Assembly: GCF_900108245.1 (NCBI RefSeq)
Contig: NZ_FNUY01000012.1
Location: 116,606 to 180,605, forward strand
DNA from: Allobosea lathyri
Lineage (GTDB): Bacteria; Pseudomonadota; Alphaproteobacteria; Rhizobiales; Beijerinckiaceae
Reading direction: 5' to 3'
Length of the DNA: 64,000 nucleotides
Under the pieces are notes generated by a model. That model saw nothing but the letters and a program-made list of their open reading frames with translations. It searched no databases and was not told the DNA's origin. Position numbers and translations under genes: made by a program. Within the stretch, counting starts at the first letter, position 1. Each line of letters begins with the position of its first letter. Shown in pieces: positions 44,006-53,434 of this stretch.

Positions 44006-44052
44006 TGACTCTGACGGCGCGATGAATAATAGCCAGCGGGCCCGATGCTGCT

Positions 44053-44066
44053 TTGATCTGGAACAA
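44053..44066 (-). promoter_or_regulatory. FNR/FixK-like box (one mismatch) upstream of DUF6455 gene
   Basis: TTGAT-CTGG-AACAA has one mismatch to TTGAT-N4-ATCAA. An AT-rich block (AATAAT at 44025-44030) lies where the -10 should be for a class II site, predicting a start near 44018. Confidence 0.55.
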
Positions 44067-44196
44067 GCTTCCGGCAGCCCGAACCTGGATTCCACCCTAG
44101 GACGGCTCCTGCCCAAAGTTCATTCCGGCGCATCGCGAGCCAGCGATGTCGAGCGGCCGCTTGCCGCCTCAGTGATTTGCCGTAATTGACTTTATC

Positions 44197-45264
44197 GTGA
44201 GTGCGGTCGGAAATGCCTCTACCGCATCGCGACCGGTGGCCCGCTTGGCACATCCGGTTCCAGAGAGTGCGGAAGCGAGGCGCAAACGGGTATCTGCGAT
44301 GGGCGGGACGCACCACGCCGACCGGATTTATTCGACCTTGAGTGATGGAGCTTCGGCAGCCCAATCCGCCGTCGCTGCGTCGTGGTCGCGTTCCTTGATG
44401 AAATACGGGCTCGATCCCGAGCATGCCCGGCCTCCGCGCAGGCTGGATCAGGGCGAGTTCAAGCTCGCCTTCCAGCGCGTCGAAGCGCTGATGCGCCTCG
44501 CTCAGGCGACCCTGGACCGTCTCTTCCAATCAGTCGGAGAGGCCGGCTGTTGCGTTCTGCTCACGGATCGCGACGGTGTCCCGCTCGACCGGCGCGGCGT
44601 CGCCGGCGACGATGCCGATTTCCTCGATCGCGGCCTATGGACTGGGATGGTCTGGAACGAGGCGAGCGAAGGCACCAACGGCGTCGGCACCTGCCTCGCC
44701 GAAGGCCGCGCCCTAACCATCCATCGCGATCAGCATTTCCTGACGCGCAATATCGGGCTCAGTTGCACGGTCGCCCCGGTTTGGGACGCGCAGGGCAAGC
44801 TCGCTGCGGCGCTCGACGTCTCGACTTGTCGATCCGACCTGACCCCCGCTCTGCTGAAGTTGATCGCAGCAGCCACCGCCGAGGCAGCGCATCGCATCGA
44901 GGCCAGCCATTTCCGCGACACGTTTCGCCACGCCCGCATCGTCTGCGGACAGGATACCGAACGCGGCAGCGGCGGCCTCCTCGCCGTCGACCGCGAGGAC
45001 CTCGTCATCGGCGCCAGCCGCGCGGCGCGCCTCGCCTACGGATTGACCGACGAACAGCTCGCGCATCCCTTCCCGGCCGAGGACCTGCTGATCGGTGTTG
45101 CGGCCCGGCCGAGTGAGGAGTTGAGCGTGGCCGAGCGCGGCGCGGTGCAGCGGGCCCTCTCCCGGGCACGCGGCAATGTGTCCGCCGCAGCTCGCCTGCT
45201 CGGTGTTAGTCGGGCGACGATGCACCGCAAGCTCGTCCGCCTCGGGCTCGAACGCGGACGCTGA
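44197..45264 (+). CDS. AcoR-like GAF/Fis-type activator lacking an AAA+ domain
   Basis: A 355-residue regulator. The N-terminal sensor with a GAF-like domain covers residues about 70-230 (VAASWSRSLMKYGLDPEHAR, CCVLLTDRDGVPL, GTNGVGTCLAEGRALTIHRD, GKLAAALDVSTCRSDL). The C-terminal Fis-type helix-turn-helix covers residues about 310-355 (RALSRARGNVSAAARLLGVS, then RATMHRKLVRLG). The central sigma-54-activating AAA+ ATPase of true AcoR proteins is absent, so it probably works with sigma-70 polymerase. It lies directly upstream of the aldehyde dehydrogenase gene and a 13-bp palindrome. The start is uncertain (GTG at 44197 or ATG at 44299). Confidence 0.88.
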   Translation: MSAVGNASTASRPVARLAHPVPESAEARRKRVSAMGGTHHADRIYSTLSDGASAAQSAVAASWSRSLMKYGLDPEHARPPRRLDQGEFKLAFQRVEALMRLAQATLDRLFQSVGEAGCCVLLTDRDGVPLDRRGVAGDDADFLDRGLWTGMVWNEASEGTNGVGTCLAEGRALTIHRDQHFLTRNIGLSCTVAPVWDAQGKLAAALDVSTCRSDLTPALLKLIAAATAEAAHRIEASHFRDTFRHARIVCGQDTERGSGGLLAVDREDLVIGASRAARLAYGLTDEQLAHPFPAEDLLIGVAARPSEELSVAERGAVQRALSRARGNVSAAARLLGVSRATMHRKLVRLGLERGR

Positions 45265-45290
45265 CGGCCTCCATTTGCAATTCTTGTGGG

Positions 45291-45320
45291 CCGACCTGTC
45301 GCAATCCTGCGACAGGTCGG
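45291..45320 (+). promoter_or_regulatory. 13-bp inverted repeat, putative activator site for the aldehyde dehydrogenase operon
   Basis: CCGACCTGTCGCA-ATCC-TGCGACAGGTCGG is a perfect palindrome, flanked by an outer TTTGCA (45274) and TGCAAA (45324) pair. It lies 96 bp before the aldehyde dehydrogenase ATG and 27 bp after the activator stop. The Fis-type activator encoded next to it is the likely ligand. Confidence 0.65.
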
Positions 45321-45415
45321 TTCTGCAAACGGCGCAGCCCATCCTGACAACCGCCATGTCTGCGCCGATCCTCCTCCCTCGCTTGCCAAGACAGGCGCAA
45401 TCAGGAGGAAACAAC

Positions 45416-46933
<1,518 letters not shown>

Positions 46934-47035
46934 CGGTCTCCTCTGGGAGGGGAAGCGCATCGCAAAGCAGCATGCGCTGCATCAAGGCTCGCTCCCAGGA
47001 AGCGGTCAACCTGACATGCATCTATGACGGCCGCG

Positions 47036-47058
47036 GGCCCGGACGCGTTTTCCGGGCC
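47036..47058 (+). terminator. hairpin between aldehyde and alcohol dehydrogenase genes
   Basis: GGCCCGGA (47036-47043) and TCCGGGCC (47051-47058) form a GC-rich stem with loop CGCGTTT in the 160-bp gap. Without a T-tract it is a weak attenuator at most. Confidence 0.4.
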
Positions 47059-47093
47059 GCTCCGGCCCAACTTGTCGAGTGGAGGCTCAAGCC

Positions 47094-48125
47094 ATGGCAA
47101 AGACGATGAAGGCCGCAGTGGTGCGGATGTTCGGGAAGCCGCTGACCATCGACGAAGTGCCGATCCCCGAGCCCGGTCCGGGCATGATCCAGGTGGCGAT
47201 CAAGGCCTCGGGTGTCTGCCATACCGATCTGCATGCGGCTGAGGGCGATTGGCCGGTGAAGCCGAACCCGCCCTTTATCCCGGGGCATGAGGGTGTCGGC
47301 TATGTCTCGGCGGTCGGTGCCGGCGTCAAGCACGTGAAGGAAGGCGACCGCGTCGGCGTGCCGTGGCTCTACACCGCCTGCGGCCATTGCCGGCACTGCC
47401 TCGGCGGCTGGGAGACGCTGTGTGAGAGCCAGCAGAACACCGGCTATTCGGTCAATGGCGGCTTCGCCGACTATGTCGTCGCCGATCCGAACTATGTCGG
47501 CCATCTCCCAAAGAATATTGAATTCACCGAGATCGCGCCCGTGCTCTGCGCTGGCGTCACCGTCTACAAGGGCCTCAAGGTCACCGACACCAAGCCGGGC
47601 GACTGGGTCGCGATTTCCGGCATCGGCGGGCTCGGCCACATGGCCGTGCAATATGCCAAGGCGATGGGGCTCAACGTCGCGGCGGTCGATATCGACGACG
47701 CCAAGCTCGATCTCGCCCGCCGCCTCGGTGCCACGGTGACCGTCAATGCTCGCAACGAGGATCCCGGCACCGCGATCCGTCGCGAAACGGGTGGCGGTGC
47801 TCAGGGCGTGCTGGTCACCGCGGTCAGCCCCAAGGCTTTCGAGCAAGCGATCGGCATGGTCAGCCGCGGCGGCACTATCGCGCTCAATGGGCTACCACCC
47901 GGCGGCTTCCCGCTCGACATCTTCGGGATGGTTCTGAACGGCATCACCGTGCGCGGCTCCATCGTCGGCACCCGCCTTGACCTGCAGGAATCGCTCGACT
48001 TCGCCGCGGACGGCAAGGTGAAGGCGACGATCACGACCGCGAAGCTCGAGGACATCAACGATATCTTCGAACGCATGCACAAGGGCCAGATCGAGGGCCG
48101 CATCGTGCTCGATATGGCTGCCTGA
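47094..48125 (+). CDS. adhP: zinc-dependent alcohol dehydrogenase AdhP
   Basis: A 343-residue medium-chain dehydrogenase of the propanol-preferring AdhP type. Catalytic zinc ligands lie in ASGVCHTDLHAAEG and PGHEGVG, and structural zinc cysteines in TACGHCRHCLGGWETLC. The NAD-binding motif is GIGGLGHMAVQYAKAMG. I chose the ATG at 47094 behind TGGAGG. It oxidises ethanol and short alcohols, or reduces aldehydes when oxygen is low. It lies between the aldehyde dehydrogenase and DUF779 genes. Confidence 0.95.
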   Translation: MAKTMKAAVVRMFGKPLTIDEVPIPEPGPGMIQVAIKASGVCHTDLHAAEGDWPVKPNPPFIPGHEGVGYVSAVGAGVKHVKEGDRVGVPWLYTACGHCRHCLGGWETLCESQQNTGYSVNGGFADYVVADPNYVGHLPKNIEFTEIAPVLCAGVTVYKGLKVTDTKPGDWVAISGIGGLGHMAVQYAKAMGLNVAAVDIDDAKLDLARRLGATVTVNARNEDPGTAIRRETGGGAQGVLVTAVSPKAFEQAIGMVSRGGTIALNGLPPGGFPLDIFGMVLNGITVRGSIVGTRLDLQESLDFAADGKVKATITTAKLEDINDIFERMHKGQIEGRIVLDMAA

Positions 48126-48127
48126 CC

Positions 48128-48517
48128 GTGACAGCGCCGAGGTCTCCAGCGGCGGAAGCCGCGCCCAAGGTGTCGGCGACGCCTGCCTCGCTCTCGCTTA
48201 TTGCGGAACTCACGGAGAGATACGGCCCTGTCCTGTTCCACCAGTCGGGTGGCTGCTGTGACGGCTCGTCCCCAATGTGCTACCCCCGAAGCGGCTTCAT
48301 CGTTGGCGATCACGACGTCCTGCTCGGCGAGATCGGCGGTGCGCCGGTTTATATCGGCGCCGAGCAATACGAGGTTTGGCGACATACTCAGCTCGTCATC
48401 GACGTCGTGCCGGGCCGCGGCGGAATGTTCTCCCTAGACAACGGAACGGAGCGGCGCTTCCTGACACGCTCGCGCGTTGTCGCGACCGCCGGGCTTTGCG
48501 GCATCGGCGCGCGATAG
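48128..48517 (+). CDS. DUF779 domain-containing protein
   Basis: A 129-residue protein of the DUF779 family: LTERYGPVLFHQSGGCCDGS, then MCYPRSGF and QLVIDVVPGRGGMFSLDNG. The GCCDGS and MC cysteines are conserved in the family. The start is GTG, two bases after adhP. DUF779 genes regularly accompany AcoR-type aldehyde dehydrogenase operons; the role is unknown. Confidence 0.9.
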   Translation: MTAPRSPAAEAAPKVSATPASLSLIAELTERYGPVLFHQSGGCCDGSSPMCYPRSGFIVGDHDVLLGEIGGAPVYIGAEQYEVWRHTQLVIDVVPGRGGMFSLDNGTERRFLTRSRVVATAGLCGIGAR

Positions 48518-48561
48518 CTCAATCCTGGCCGCGCCTACTCGGAGGCGATCGGCTACGGCGA

Positions 48562-51294
48562 TCAATGCACCGCCTGATCGTGTCCGGCCCGAGAAGCGAG
48601 TGGGTCTGGATCGTCGACCCGCAGCGCCAGGGTGGCGCGTACGATTGCCATATCCTGCGGATCGGACGTCATGTCGAAGCCGAGCTCGCCCGCCATGCGT
48701 AGCATGCCGCGATTCTCGCGCAGGATGTGGCCGAACACGGTCCGGTAGCCTTTCTCGCGGGCATGGCCGATGATTTCGCTCATCAGGCGAGAGCCCAGCC
48801 CGCGGCCCTTAATGTCGGTCCGGACCAGGATCGCGAATTCGGCCGTCTCACGCTCCGGATCGCCGACGATCCTGACCACGCCGAAGATCGGGCCGGTGCC
48901 GAACTCGGCTCCGGGCTCGACCGCGATGAAGGCCATCTCGCGATCGTAGTCGATCTGCGAGAGCCGCGCCGCCAGTTCGTGCGGAAAGCCCTTTAGTGGC
49001 CCAAAGAAGCGCATCCGGATGTCTTCCGGCGCGCAGCGCGCGACTAAGCCGGCGAGCGCCGTCTCGTCCTCAGGCCGGATCGGACGCAGGTGTAGGAGCG
49101 TGCCGTCGTCGAGACTGATCGCGTGCTCCAAATCCCGCGGATAGGGGCTAACGGACAGGCCCGCCCCATCCGATTTTCGCTCGGCGATCACCACTCGCGC
49201 ATCAAGCGCAATGACGCCCTCGGCATTGGCCAGCAGCGGGTTGATGTCGAGCTCGCGGATCTCGGGCAGCAGCACTGCCAGCTCCGACAATCGCAGCAGC
49301 ACCTCGATTACCGGTTCGAGCGGTGTCGCTGGTGCATCGCGAAACCCGGCGAGCAGCCTGGCGATCCGCGTTCCTCCGATCATGTCGCGAGCCAGCACCG
49401 AGTTCAGCGGCGGCAGGCCGATGGTGCGGTCGCCGACGATTTCTGTCGCCTTGCCGCCGCTGCCAAATAGGATCACCGGCCCAAAGGTAGGATCCTGGGC
49501 AATGCCGGTAATGAGCTCCTGCGCGTGCCGGCGCACGATCATCGGCTGAAGCGTGAAACCGGCTATCCGCGCCTCGGGCCGGGCTGCAGCAACCGCTGCG
49601 AGCATGGCACGCCCGGCAGCCTCGATCTCTTCAGCAGAGCTCAGATCGAGGGCCACTCCGCTGACATCCGATTTATGCGTGATGTCGGGAGAGAGGATCT
49701 TGAGAACGGCGCGGCCTTTCATGGCCGGAAAGGCTCGCGCCGCCTCTTCGGGGCTGGAAGCCGTTACCGTCCTTACGGTCGGGATGCCGAACCAAGTCAG
49801 GAGCTGCTTGGATTCCGCTTCTGTCAGGGCCGAGCGCTTGTCTCGGCGTACGCTGGCGAACAGCTTCCGCGCGTCCTTGATCCGATCCTGAGCGATCATG
49901 ACGCCGGCTGCCGGGGTTTCAAGCAGCAGCGCCTGGTTGCGGCGGAAGTCAGCGAGGTAGCCGAAGGCTCGCACCGCTTCTTCTGGGCTCTCAAACGTCG
50001 GCAGATTGTTCTGTGACAGGATCGCGCGCGAACGCTGCGCAACACGCCCTCCGAGCCAACTGGTCAGCACCGGCACGCCTTGATGGTTCTGTGCAATGGA
50101 CGCAACCGCTCGCGCAGCATCGACACCGTCCGCGACGGCCGTCGGACAGTTGATGACGAGGACGGCGTCGCTCTCATGCCCCTCCAGCAGGGCTTCAAGC
50201 GCACTCGCATACCGCTCGCCAGTGGCGTCGCCAAGGATATCGATCGGGTTCGCGCGCGACCAGGCGGCCGGCAGACGCTTGTCGAGCCGCGCGATCGTCG
50301 CGGGATCGAGTGTTGCGACTGTGCCGCTGCCTGCGGTGATCGCATCGACAGCGAGGACACCCGCCCCGCCGCCATTGGTCAAGATAGCCATCCGCTCGCC
50401 GGAAACTCGGACTCCGCTCGCGAGAATTGCCGCTGCGGCGAAGAGTTCGTCGAGCTCGGACACACGCAGCAGCCCGGCACGGCGGAATGCAGCGTCATAG
50501 ACGATATCCGCGCCGGCGAGCGCGCCCGTATGCGAAAGCGCGGCCTTGGCTCCGGCGGCGCTGCGCCCGGCCTTCACCACGATGACGGGCTTGGTTCGCC
50601 CTGCCGCCCGCGCTGCGGACATGAATTTACGCGCATGGGTGACATTCTCGACATAGAGCAGGATCGAGCGTGTCGTGGCGTCGCCGCAGAGATAGTCGAG
50701 CATGTCGCCAACATCGACATCGTTCATGTCGCCGAGCGAGACAACATGGGAAAAGCCGATGCCGCGCTGATCGGCCCAATCGAGCAGCGCGGCAATGATG
50801 GCGCCGGATTGGCTGACCAGTGCGATATTGCCTGGATGCGGGGTCAGATGGGCGAAGCTGGCGTTGATCCGACGTCGCGCCGAGATGAAGCCCAGGCAAT
50901 TTGGCCCGATGATCCGCAAGAGGTGAGGCTTGGCCGCGTCGAGCAATTGCTGGCGCAAACCCGCCGGCTGATCGGCCTCGCCGAAACCTGCGCTAATGAC
51001 AACGGCGGCCCTGCATCCGCGGCGGCCGAGATCCGCGATCAGGCCCGGCACGGACCGGGCCGGCGTGGCGAGGACCGCCAGATCCGGCGTGACCGGAAGT
51101 TCGGCGACCGACTGATAGCTCAGTGCTGAGCGGATCGCCGATGCATGTGGGTTGACGGCCATGATCGGTCCCGCAAACCCCGCGCCATAAAGGTTTTGGG
51201 CGAGGACTGATCCGACGGAGCCGGGCGTATTGCTCGCACCGATTACCGCGATCGCGCCAGGATCGAAGAGGGCGTCAAAGTTCCGTATGCTCAT
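48562..51294 (-). CDS. ADP-forming acyl-CoA synthetase fused to GNAT acetyltransferase
   Basis: A 910-residue fusion. The N-terminal CoA-binding and succinyl-CoA-synthetase-like domains cover residues 1-460 (AIAVIGASNTPGSVGSVLAQ; catalytic His in AALSHTGALAG; ILTNGGGAGVLA). An ATP-grasp domain covers residues about 480-700 (AVLKILSPDITHKSDVSGVA). The C-terminal GNAT domain covers residues about 730-890 (RPIRPEDETALAGLVARC; acetyl-CoA loop IKGRGLGSRLMSEIIG). Fusions like this are either NDP-forming acetyl-CoA synthetases or Pat/PatZ-type protein lysine acetyltransferases, in which the synthetase part is often inactive. Here the synthetase His is retained, so it may be active. Confidence 0.93.
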   Translation of the reverse strand: MSIRNFDALFDPGAIAVIGASNTPGSVGSVLAQNLYGAGFAGPIMAVNPHASAIRSALSYQSVAELPVTPDLAVLATPARSVPGLIADLGRRGCRAAVVISAGFGEADQPAGLRQQLLDAAKPHLLRIIGPNCLGFISARRRINASFAHLTPHPGNIALVSQSGAIIAALLDWADQRGIGFSHVVSLGDMNDVDVGDMLDYLCGDATTRSILLYVENVTHARKFMSAARAAGRTKPVIVVKAGRSAAGAKAALSHTGALAGADIVYDAAFRRAGLLRVSELDELFAAAAILASGVRVSGERMAILTNGGGAGVLAVDAITAGSGTVATLDPATIARLDKRLPAAWSRANPIDILGDATGERYASALEALLEGHESDAVLVINCPTAVADGVDAARAVASIAQNHQGVPVLTSWLGGRVAQRSRAILSQNNLPTFESPEEAVRAFGYLADFRRNQALLLETPAAGVMIAQDRIKDARKLFASVRRDKRSALTEAESKQLLTWFGIPTVRTVTASSPEEAARAFPAMKGRAVLKILSPDITHKSDVSGVALDLSSAEEIEAAGRAMLAAVAAARPEARIAGFTLQPMIVRRHAQELITGIAQDPTFGPVILFGSGGKATEIVGDRTIGLPPLNSVLARDMIGGTRIARLLAGFRDAPATPLEPVIEVLLRLSELAVLLPEIRELDINPLLANAEGVIALDARVVIAERKSDGAGLSVSPYPRDLEHAISLDDGTLLHLRPIRPEDETALAGLVARCAPEDIRMRFFGPLKGFPHELAARLSQIDYDREMAFIAVEPGAEFGTGPIFGVVRIVGDPERETAEFAILVRTDIKGRGLGSRLMSEIIGHAREKGYRTVFGHILRENRGMLRMAGELGFDMTSDPQDMAIVRATLALRVDDPDPLASRAGHDQAVH

Positions 51295-51380
51295 CAGCGG
51301 CTACCGGTTTGAGAGCGCCAGATCACGCGGGCCGCGCTCACCGCGAGCACCGTTCGCGTAGAGGCCGCGGACGGCGCCAT

Positions 51381-51599
51381 TCATGCCGAGCGTTCAGGCC
51401 CGGTCGCACCAGCATGCTCGGTTTCCCAGATGCGGATCGCGTCCTTGAGCGCTACCGACTCGCGGTAACTGCTTCCGTCCTGCACGGAGAGCGCCTTGAT
51501 GCGCCGAATTGCGAGCTCGTAGTCTTCAACAGTCTCGATCGTGAACGCCGGGGGATCCGACCTGCAGGATTCCGGTCCGCGCTCGATTGTCGTTTTCAT
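51381..51599 (-). CDS. small hypothetical protein behind a FixK-type box
   Basis: A 72-residue protein with an acidic helical centre (TVEDYELAIRRIKALSVQDG, then SVALKDAIRIWE). It resembles the N-terminal segment of HigA-like proteins, as does the 61-residue protein at 43011. GGAGG precedes the ATG by six bases. A TTGC-N6-TCAA box at 51672 and a TAAGAT -10 element fit a low-oxygen promoter with a leader of about 38 bases. Function unknown. Confidence 0.65.
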   Translation of the reverse strand: MKTTIERGPESCRSDPPAFTIETVEDYELAIRRIKALSVQDGSSYRESVALKDAIRIWETEHAGATGPERSA

Positions 51600-51671
51600 A
51601 GCCGCCTCCGGTTACAAATGTCGACGATGGGAGAGGTGCCGCTGATCTTACTACAAGTTTGACTGCTCACT

Positions 51672-51685
51672 TTGCGCCACATCAA
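51672..51685 (-). promoter_or_regulatory. FixK2-type box
   Basis: TTGC-GCCACA-TCAA fits the rhizobial FixK2 consensus TTG(A/C)-N6-(T/G)CAA. A -10-like TAAGAT lies at 51645-51650, the distance expected for a site centred at -41.5, pointing at the 72-residue gene. Confidence 0.65.
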
Positions 51686-51818
51686 GCCATGCCACCGCCG
51701 CTACAGGGCTGGCCGCTACTCGACGAATAGTGACTCCGATTCCTCGCATTAAAGCCATGCCGGTCCTGTCCTGCCCTGCCCGGTCTGTCGCTGTCCGCCA
51801 GGAGCTGGCAGCGCGTCA

Positions 51819-52033
51819 GGAGCGACGGCGGCCGCGACTATCTTTCGGTCATGGAGATCGAGTCCGGCATGCGCATCGCGCTTACTGCGGGCGAGCGTGT
51901 CCTCGTCGATGACGAAGTCGACGACGGGGGGCCGAGCTCGATTGCGCCATCGTCACCGGCGAGAGTGCGCCGAGCCCCGCTGCGCCGAGCCCCGCTGCGC
52001 CGGGTGCAGCGTGCGAGCGGGAGCGCTGAACTG
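51819..52033 (+). pseudogene. duplicated fragment of the fixI copper ATPase gene
   Basis: The plus strand carries a diverged copy of the fixI stretch around 54720-54940 (opposite orientation): DYLSVMEIESGMRIALTAGE corresponds to the intact DYLPVNEIEPGMRIALTAGE. The reading frame is lost soon after; DNA similarity (GATTGCGCCATCGTCACCGG) continues. A 15-bp GCCGAGCCCCGCTGC unit is tandemly duplicated near 51970-52000. A relic of a second fixI or of a local inverted duplication. Confidence 0.75.
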
Positions 52034-52298
52034 CGGGCCAGGGGCGTACCCACAAGCGCCCGATCGAACTCCTCAAAGAGCACGTCAGGCGTCTCTGCTG
52101 CGGCGCCCGAGCCAGATCGACGAGCCGATGGGCCCAGGCGTCTCGCTAATCCGAGTACGGCGGAGATGCCCAATGAACTTACCGAGCGCTATTTGCCGAG
52201 CGATGGGTCGTTCAATCCGCTCATCTTGCTGACTATGTCGTGCAAGATCAGCAGTAAATGAGCGGGTATCGAGCCAGCCACCCGGCGACGAAGGCCAC

Positions 52299-52763
52299 CT
52301 ATCTCAGGTTAGCTCCGATCCGCAGAGCTTCCTCTGCCTCCCTGATCCGGCAAGCCAGCGGCGTTGTAATGGCCGTTCCAGTCTCCGGGCAGAGCGCGCG
52401 TAGAGCCAGATCGCAGACACTGTCGGCGAGCTCAGATAAGGATGCGGCCGCGTGAAGGGGTAGGATCGTCAGCGCCGTTTCCATGAAGAGGTCACGGGCA
52501 TCGGTCACATGCTCCGGTGCCAACGCTGGAAACGCTTCGTACAACGCCACTAGGCCACCACCATGATCGCCGGTTCGTGCGATGAGTGCCGTGAGAAAAT
52601 GTTCGAGACCAACCTCAAAATCACACCAGCGGTTGCCCACGACACGGTTAAGCAGATTGCGCAACCTGCTGTGGGCGCGCAGTCCCTCACTAAACGCCAA
52701 AATGATGTCGCGCAGGCTGTCCTCGTCCAGGCAGAGTGCCCTATCGAATACTAGTCGCGTCAC
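52299..52763 (-). CDS. hypothetical helical protein
   Basis: A 154-residue all-helical protein (LRDIILAFSEGLRAHSRLRN, WCDFEVGLEHFLTALIARTG, FMETALTILPLHAAASLSEL) that I cannot assign to a family. I chose GTG at 52763 because AAGGAG precedes it by nine bases; a GTG at 52802 is an alternative. It lies between the fixI fragment and ccoS in the respiratory region. Confidence 0.55.
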   Translation of the reverse strand: MTRLVFDRALCLDEDSLRDIILAFSEGLRAHSRLRNLLNRVVGNRWCDFEVGLEHFLTALIARTGDHGGGLVALYEAFPALAPEHVTDARDLFMETALTILPLHAAASLSELADSVCDLALRALCPETGTAITTPLACRIREAEEALRIGANLR

Positions 52764-53206
52764 CTCCAGGCTCTCCTTCCGCTGCCGAGTTCTAGGAGCC
52801 ACTGAGAGCGTTGCTGACCGACAATGATTCCGATTCCAGTGCGCCCCGGCTCGGCCAAACCCGGCTGATTTGACCCCCAGAGGCTGGACCGATTGAGGAT
52901 TGAGTTTTCCGCATGAGAATCCCTCGGCGCCCAGAGCTCCTTCGGCCGTGATCGCGAAGAACCGGCCCGCACGGCTCGCGATGAAGCATCTCGGGGCCGT
53001 GGCCTTCTCCCGAACCCGGGACCCGGACCAAGTGAAGTTTGCCGATGCGGTAGTCGTCGCGCGGCACGGTAAGGTGCCGGCGAGGCATCGACGCGGAACC
53101 CGATGCTCTCCCGCAACATCGCTGAGTTAGAGCTGGATGATTCAAGCGCGCAAGGGACGGCGTCGACCTCATTGATTCCACGTATGAGAATGGAGCAAAT
53201 CGGTCG
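52764..53206. other. gap with possible gene remnant
   Basis: No intact gene. On the plus strand, around 52990-53080, a stretch reading AVAFSRTRDPDQVKFADAVV looks like a broken small protein, but its start and end are not family-like. The rest shows nothing I can assign. Confidence 0.3.
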
Positions 53207-53434
53207 TCATCGTCTGCCTTTCGCATTGCTGTTGTGCGGTTCGGATTGGCCGGGCAGGGCACCAGCTTCTCGATCGTGCGCCGCAATCCCGTCATCCTCG
53301 TGATCGAGCAGAATTCGTTCCGCTGCGCCGTCGAGATCCTCGTACTGCCCGCCGCGCAGGGACCACAGGAACGCGAGTAAGGCGGCGCCGCCCAGCAGGA
53401 GCGCGAGAGGGACGAGGAAGACAAGGCTGCTCAT
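53207..53434 (-). CDS. ccoS: cbb3-type cytochrome oxidase assembly protein CcoS
   Basis: A 75-residue protein with one membrane helix (LVFLVPLALLLGGAALLAFL) followed by the CcoS motif SLRGGQYEDLDGAAERIL. CcoS is needed for cofactor insertion into cbb3 oxidase. Its ATG overlaps the fixI stop by four bases, so it is the last gene of the fixI unit. Confidence 0.93.
   Translation of the reverse strand: MSSLVFLVPLALLLGGAALLAFLWSLRGGQYEDLDGAAERILLDHEDDGIAAHDREAGALPGQSEPHNSNAKGRR

Noticed and set aside
45281..45303. Sigma-54 promoter (GG-N10-GC) before the aldehyde dehydrogenase gene
   Set aside because: The only match is inside the palindrome and does not fit the TGGCAC/TTGC consensus; the activator lacks the AAA+ domain.
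52900..53130. Plus-strand ORF with AVAFSRTRDPD-like stretch
   Set aside because: Only a short block looks protein-like; start, length and frame are not supported, so it is noted only as a possible remnant.
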